Assembly: GCA_013396655.1 (NCBI GenBank)
Contig: WBMV01001018.1
Span: forward strand, 2,126,778-2,190,777
Source: Campylorhamphus procurvoides
Lineage: Eukaryota; Chordata; Aves; Passeriformes; Dendrocolaptidae
Length of the DNA: 64,000 bases
Direction: 5' to 3'
In this document: in pieces, positions 59,522 to 64,000 of the stretch
Layout of the letters: each line of letters begins with the position of its first letter
Position numbering within the stretch: the first letter of the stretch is position 1
Notes under the pieces: model-generated
What the model was told of the DNA's origin: nothing
Seen by the model: only the letters and a program-made list of their open reading frames with translations
Database searches by the model: none
Made by a program: the position numbers and the translations under genes

Positions 59522-62520
59522 TTCAAAGTCATTCTGCAGTTACAGAAGAAGCATTCCCCGATCTGCTGTGCCAAATGCAAACAGCAGGAACAGCTCCATG
59601 TGCCCCCACAGCACATAAACCTGGCTTGGCTACTATTGCTGCTCCCAGTGAAGGGGATCCCCATCCCCCCTGCCACACCATGTCCCAGCTCAGCAGACTA
59701 ACCAACCACCACTGATTCTTGGCTGCTTGACCTCCAAGCCCCTTTACTGACTTCCTCTGTGGCCAGTCTAAAAAAGAGAAAGCCCTAAACTTTGTCAGTG
59801 TGCAACTTTCAATTTACAGACCAATTTCTGATCTTGTACTTACTTCCAGTCTCTGCTTATTATGGATTAAAAGGCTGGTAAATATGATAATAGTAAATGT
59901 TTTGGGGGGAGATGCAAGTTCAAAAAGTTATAGTTCTGCCACCTTCCAAATCTGGAGTCACACAGAAATAACTTCTCAAAAGTGTCAATTCTCTGAAGAA
60001 ATTAATTCCTTCATGTAATCTGTTTTAGTTTTGCTGTCCCTCAGCATCTCCTGCTCATCTGCTGATCTGCCTCCTTTCCCGAGGGAGAGCAATGTTCATT
60101 ATTCTTAATTGCTGCTAATGATTCTCACCCCAGGGTGCCCCAAAGGATCCAGCTCCAGTTGTCCTGATCCTCAACCTCTCCAATTCTTAAACTAAACCAT
60201 TGAATCATTCAGGGAAGAAAGAGAAAGTCATGTCTGTGCTGACAACTTCTTGGCTATAGTTTCAGAACCAACATAACTTGGAGAAGTTGAAACATAATAA
60301 AACCCTAGGGATGTGTGTGTGTGGGGAAATCTGACAGACCCTTAACTGCAGCAGCCCTACTGGATGCCACTTATAATAACAATTCCAAGACCTTGAGCTA
60401 TCAAGCAGATTTACTGATGGAGAACTCTTATCAAAGTTCCTGCTGTTAGTTCTGACAGATTCACCACACATGGCTGCACATGGTTACACTCACATTCACT
60501 CAAGTACACAAGAAATGTCTATTCCTAAGCCTCTAGGACTTTGCAATAGTAATGTTTTAATTGCAAAGATGCTGAAGAGTGACTAATACCTGATGGTGAA
60601 AGTTTTCTTATAGTATGGAGCCTTTTCTATGATTTGAAAAGCAAGCTAATATTATAGTGACTGTTAAACAGTCTCTCCAAAAACCCCATACAGGGTAAGG
60701 GGCTTGGCAGCACAGGAACACTTTTCCCCTCTGCTGTAGGTCTTTGCACTTCTGGGATTTGTTTCCACTCCTATGTGCAGTCGATGATGCTGAACTACTA
60801 ATGAATCATATCAGGCAGCACTTCAGGGGGGAGCTTGCTCTGGGCAGATACAACACAGTTCTGCTGGCAAACTGTCTGGGACAATCTGAGTCAAAGTACT
60901 TTCTCCAAATCCCTAATTATTAAGCAAAAGAGCAGTCACTTCAGTGTTCCATCAGCATAAAATGCTGCCATCCTTGTTTGGTAGAATGTTTCATTCACCT
61001 GGAGCATCTGGGAAGAAAACCATCCTATATAATGCTGACATTTAGCTGGTGAGTGTCGACAGTGCAGTACACCAAGTGACATGTCAGAGGAGAAGGATAG
61101 CACTAGCCGTGCTCTGCAGTCTGTGCAGATACACTACTCCAGGGGACCATTTAGAGCACTCTGAATCAGAGTTCTGCTTTGAAGTGCCCATTGGAAAAGT
61201 GTCTGTCCACTAGCTACATTGGGAATGTTTTATTCATTATCTATGAAAACAAAAATTAAAAAAAAATAATATGAAACCAGTACTGAGAGACTCTTATAAA
61301 TGCAAGCCTTGCGGGCTGTCTGCACAGCTCTGAAGAGGTCTCTCCTCCCACGTCTCATGGGATGCCTTTCCCAAGAGCAGCAGACACATGTACACATCAC
61401 TGGGAAAGCACAGATATAATAACTGCAGTAAGGAATAGCAGGGCTGGGGGGGAAGGCAAGCTGAGAATTCCCCTGCTTGAAATCAGGAACTAACTATAAT
61501 AGTTTATGAGGCCTCCTACCACAACAAGTAATTCAATACCCAGACTATTGGCTAATATAGCATGAATTTCTTTATGGTTTTGACTAGAAATCCACTCAGG
61601 CAAGGATTGCAGGAGTTTTCTGCCTCCTCACTGTACATTAAAACAAACATATTTACAATTTCTTTCTGACCCCATGAAACTAAGTTTTTATGTAAACTGA
61701 GTATCTACAGCACAAGACAGCAGGCACTGAGTTGGGACACTGCGAACCAAGACCCACATCCTATTTTCAGCTCAGGCACTCAGACAGCCCAACTCAGGCT
61801 CTCCAACATGTTCCAGGTGATTAAATAAAAAAATTAATAATAACCTGCTGTTTGTAGCTGTTTGTATCCACCTCTTTATAGACACCTTTGGAAAATATAA
61901 TCTCATCAGGAACAGATAATGAATACTAGTTGTCTGGATAAAACAAAATTGTTATCCTCAGAACACAAACCAGATTAAAATTTTCAAGATAAAGTAAATA
62001 TTGGCTGTGAACTTCAGAAACATACATTCTATTTATTTCCTACAAGGAGGCAGAATTTCTCTCCAATAGTTCAAAACAAATAACTAGCAGATATCTAAGT
62101 AAAGGATGCATTTTTTTCTAAATCAACTATTGCTCCTCACAATTGTTCAAAGACCTTTCATGGAACGTACATTTCAAACAATTTATCCTTAAAAGTGCTA
62201 AATCACAAAGCATTTATAGGACCTAAGTCAGCTGAAGAACACAAGTGGAGCTCTATTTTGTTCAGGAATCACATTTCCAGTGAACAGCTGCAGTGCTGGC
62301 AAAACCAAAAATCACTTTGCACCAAGTGACAACGCACTCAAAATTGCCCTTGTGTGGCTGGTGACCCGAGGAACAGGTGACTGCCCTGCCCGGGTAACCT
62401 GCAGCCTTTGGTGGGACTGCACACTGAGTTCATATTTCCCCAGTTCCATATTCTAAAGGGAAAGACCTCTCTTATTTTTGAAGCAGCACCTCTTGGAAAT
62501 TAAAGTCTCACCTCTTAGAT
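59522..62520. other. Noncoding sequence, no feature seen
   Basis: This is AT-rich unique-looking DNA with a short (GT)n run at 60312-60323. Frames are all 74 codons or shorter. Confidence 0.5.
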
Positions 62521-62580
62521 ATTTTTTTCAAATACCCAGGTTATTTTTAGGGGTTTTTTTTCCTCTTTTTTTTTTCTTTA
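62521..62580. repeat. T-rich low-complexity tract
   Basis: T runs of up to ten are separated by short interruptions. No retroposon body is recognisable next to it. Confidence 0.75.
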
Positions 62581-63312
62581 CTAAGAGAAGCAACACCTTA
62601 GAGGAAGTGAAGTCTATTCACTAAGATAAGGATGCCTATGACATTTTTGACAAGTTGATTTTGAACACTCTGAATGAAGCACTTGTTTTGGCTCATATTT
62701 ATTTTTATGTTTGCTATTAATAGACTATCTTCCATCTCATTTGTCTTTCAAGATTCTGTGTGTTTGTGGCTTTTTTATGTCTTTCACTGTCAGAAACGCT
62801 TTGACTGACACACAGCCACTGTCTGAAAAACAACAGAATTCTGTCTCAAGGTGTCATCTTTTTCTTCTTATAGAAAATCCACTCAAGGATTTCATCAGTG
62901 GTTCTTATTTATAGGAGAGATTTTTGGAACTCATTATTAAAAATTGCATGCATATTTTATGGAGATTTTCCTCTTTGTTCCATTTTGTAACTCCAAGCTG
63001 AAACAGGCTGAACTGCTTCAGAAATGAAGTGAACATGAAGGAAATCCTTTCAAATCTATTCAGTACATTCAAAGCTATTAGACAGAACAGCTCTCACATG
63101 AAAAAAGAATTTAAAACTAAAAAAGGCTACTCAGAGAAATATATCGAAACACTAAGCATCATGACTTCACCCTTTGCAACTGTGTCTTATCAAGCCCTCA
63201 GTCTACATTTCTCTTAGCATGAGATTAAATTTTACTATTTGTGATGTTACACACCAACTCTCTTTTGATTATATTTTTGATTATAACTACTATGAAGACA
63301 TTATTAGGATTT
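62581..63312. other. Noncoding sequence, no feature seen
   Basis: This is AT-rich unique-looking DNA. Confidence 0.5.
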
Positions 63313-63324
63313 AAAAAAAAAAAA
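63313..63324. repeat. A12 mononucleotide run
   Basis: An uninterrupted run of 12 A follows a TTATTAGGATTT stretch. Confidence 0.8.
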
Positions 63325-64000
63325 GCCAAACCCACTTTCTTCAGAAAATTCCCGGGTTTTCCAGCAGTCAGCTGAGATGTTTGGACGAATGTGTGTAGGG
63401 CACTGTGATGTACCTGCTCTGTAGTCCCGGGCTGGCTCCCTCTGCCTGAGGCTCTCATGTCATTAGCCTGTGCTCCTCTTTCCCCTCTCTAAGAGCTCCT
63501 ACTCAGCTCCTTCCTGCCTTTTTAATTGTGCAGCCTCTTTCTGCAGCTCCCCGAATGTGCTCAAGGCTAATACCCTCAGATAACCGCAGTGCAAAATAGT
63601 TCCAATGGGCACCCTTAAAAGTTTCCTTTCACTCCTCAGTAAGTCATAACCAGTTACTGGAGTTGCTCATTAAAAGTACAAGGAATATCTCCTCGTTATG
63701 GCTACAGCTTATCTAACATTGAATAGGTAAAAGGAAATTTTGCAAGAACTACAGCTAGATTTTAATTGAAATAATCAAATTAAACTTGTCACTAGAACTT
63801 TGACTTTCCCATTTGGATTGGTTCTTAGTCCATCACTAGAGGAGAAAAATATTAATATAAATATTTTAATGCAAAACTGTCATATATGTAATGTCTACAG
63901 TTATTCCTTGAAGGTATTATAACTCTTACATGGCTTCCTACTGAATCGCTGCATGGCTTGTTGCCATTAGTCAGTTTAACATCTCATCACTGCACAGGAA
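63325..64000. other. Noncoding sequence, no feature seen
   Basis: The first part, to about 63600, is slightly GC-richer and retains a few CpGs (for example in TCCCGGG near 63351 and 63426). The rest is AT-rich. No element is recognised before the window ends. Confidence 0.45.

Noticed and set aside
1..64000. CRISPR arrays, bacterial operons, tRNA, rRNA and snRNA genes, telomeric or satellite arrays
   Set aside because: None of the hallmark patterns were seen on reading either strand. The sequence is typical vertebrate noncoding DNA.

Overview
This window reads as vertebrate nuclear DNA, most likely from a bird. It is AT-rich and CpG-depleted, and every reading frame is closed by frequent stops. 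It carries the 3' end of a CR1-type LINE at 32860-33640 and a fragment of an avian endogenous-retrovirus LTR at 12120-12955. A/C-rich low-complexity tracts of a kind often seen in bird assemblies are also present. I recognise no protein-coding exon, rRNA, tRNA, snRNA, CRISPR array or bacterial-type operon on either strand. The open frames in the window (longest 196 codons at 21587-22177) match no family I know.

Layout: 1-12119 is unique-looking sequence with a 15-bp perfect hairpin (427-464), a CT-rich minisatellite (1022-1132), mononucleotide and TA runs (5305-5317, 9142-9240) and a GC-richer patch (9785-10370). At 12120-12955 lies a rearranged LTR. It contains an inverted copy of its own 3' end and is duplicated around a single N at 12537, probably as an assembly error. 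12956-32859 is unique-looking apart from a CpG-retaining patch (17521-18270), a 14-bp perfect hairpin (20674-20706) and two unusually long but unrecognised open frames. After the CR1 fragment, 33650-64000 is again unique-looking, with several stretches that resemble conserved noncoding elements (36000-36260, 37430-37770, 47430-47505, 52735-53010, 56900-57170).

Interpretation: the window is probably an intergenic desert or a very large intron with scattered candidate enhancers. There are no genes to assemble into a pathway. The firmest observations are the likely false duplication at the N, the self-inverted LTR, and the perfect short hairpins. The conserved-element calls are inferences from base patterns and need cross-species alignment. 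I found no convincing undescribed biological system.
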